Below, piece by piece: positions 5,268 to 5,409 of a stretch of 5,409 nt of DNA. The translations under genes and the position numbers were made by a program. Numbering within the stretch: position 1 is the first letter of the stretch; the number at the start of each line of letters is the position of its first letter. Source of the stretch: Balneolales bacterium (GTDB lineage: Bacteria; Bacteroidota; Rhodothermia; Balneolales; Natronogracilivirgulaceae); assembly GCA_007116685.1 (NCBI GenBank), contig SKIC01000109.1:1-5409 (forward strand), given 5' to 3'. The notes under the pieces are model-generated. The model saw only the letters and a list, made by a program, of their open reading frames with translations, did no database searches and had not been told where the DNA came from.

Positions 5268-5390
5268 ACAAATCGAGGACAATTTGTTGTTGCTACCGGA
5301 CGTCGAGGACGACGTCCTACGGTGGTGGAAGACCTCAGCGGAGAACTTATTACATATTCCTACGGTATTGTCCGCCGACATCGTAAAGAG
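5268..5390. repeat. Long repeat block, copy B
   Basis: Copy B repeats copy A in order: hairpin ACAAATCGAGGACAATTTGT (5268-5287, one mismatched pair), a perfect hairpin GGACGTCG-AGGA-CGACGTCC (5298-5317) identical to 5053-5072 and again followed by TACGG, then the 28-base phrase at 5350-5377 with two differences from 5121-5148. The right end of the block is not sharply defined because similarity fades after about 5377. Confidence 0.8.
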
Positions 5391-5409
5391 CACGGGAAAT
5401 TTCGCCCAG

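Larger units (their letters stand above)
4887..5409. other. Gene-free, hairpin-rich intergenic region
   Basis: More than 500 bases contain no supported coding frame on either strand and no recognisable tRNA or rRNA. From about 4931 onward the sequence is a succession of short inverted repeats, two larger partly repeated blocks (5023-5158 and 5268-5390), and short GC-rich phrases. No transposase, integrase or CRISPR-like regular spacing is visible. The last 30 bases cannot be assigned. Confidence 0.75.

Noticed and set aside
4931..5320. CRISPR array
   Set aside because: The repeats are short palindromes with different stems and irregular spacing, not identical repeats with uniform spacers, and no cas gene is present.
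4887..5409. Insertion sequence or integron-like element
   Set aside because: No transposase or integrase fragment, terminal repeats or target duplication can be recognised; only short modular repeats are present.

Overview
All recognisable genes in this window lie on the minus strand. They form two separate transcription blocks divided by non-coding DNA rich in hairpins. The organism is probably a member of the Bacteroidota or the neighbouring Balneolota: the 4-hydroxyphenylpyruvate dioxygenase and the short homogentisate dioxygenase look like enzymes of that group, Shine-Dalgarno sequences are mostly weak or absent, and one promoter fits the TTG / TAnnTTTG pattern of these bacteria. The base composition is moderate and slightly AT-rich. 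The taxonomic call is an inference from protein style, not from a marker gene.

Right to left along the minus strand, 4887-5409 is gene-free and packed with short inverted repeats that occur in repeated composite blocks. Next comes a promoter flanked by two near-identical palindromes (4818-4839 and 4861-4886). It drives a gene for an ArsR-type winged-helix regulator fused to a rhodanese domain (4148-4810). After a 70-base gap follows an FAD-dependent oxidoreductase of the sulfide:quinone oxidoreductase / flavocytochrome c type (2917-4077), and the block closes with an intrinsic terminator (2856-2890). This looks like a self-regulated sulfur-responsive operon, but the oxidoreductase has Ser where the family normally has an active-site Cys and contains only one Cys in total.

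A second gene-free stretch (about 2557-2855) holds another copy of the composite repeat. Downstream is the tyrosine/phenylalanine catabolic block: a promoter region with a perfect 8-4-8 palindrome (2537-2556), hppD (1359-2492, 4-hydroxyphenylpyruvate to homogentisate), a strong intrinsic terminator (1303-1337), hmgA (118-1275, homogentisate ring opening), and the first 39 codons of a flavin reductase-like gene that overlaps the hmgA stop codon by one base and runs off the left edge. The terminator between hppD and hmgA suggests the two genes are not simply expressed at equal levels.

The most unusual material is the non-coding DNA: at least a dozen small hairpins whose stems differ from one another but stay self-complementary around a recurring A/G-rich centre (AGGA, AGA, GGA). 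Several occur in the same order at two or three places.
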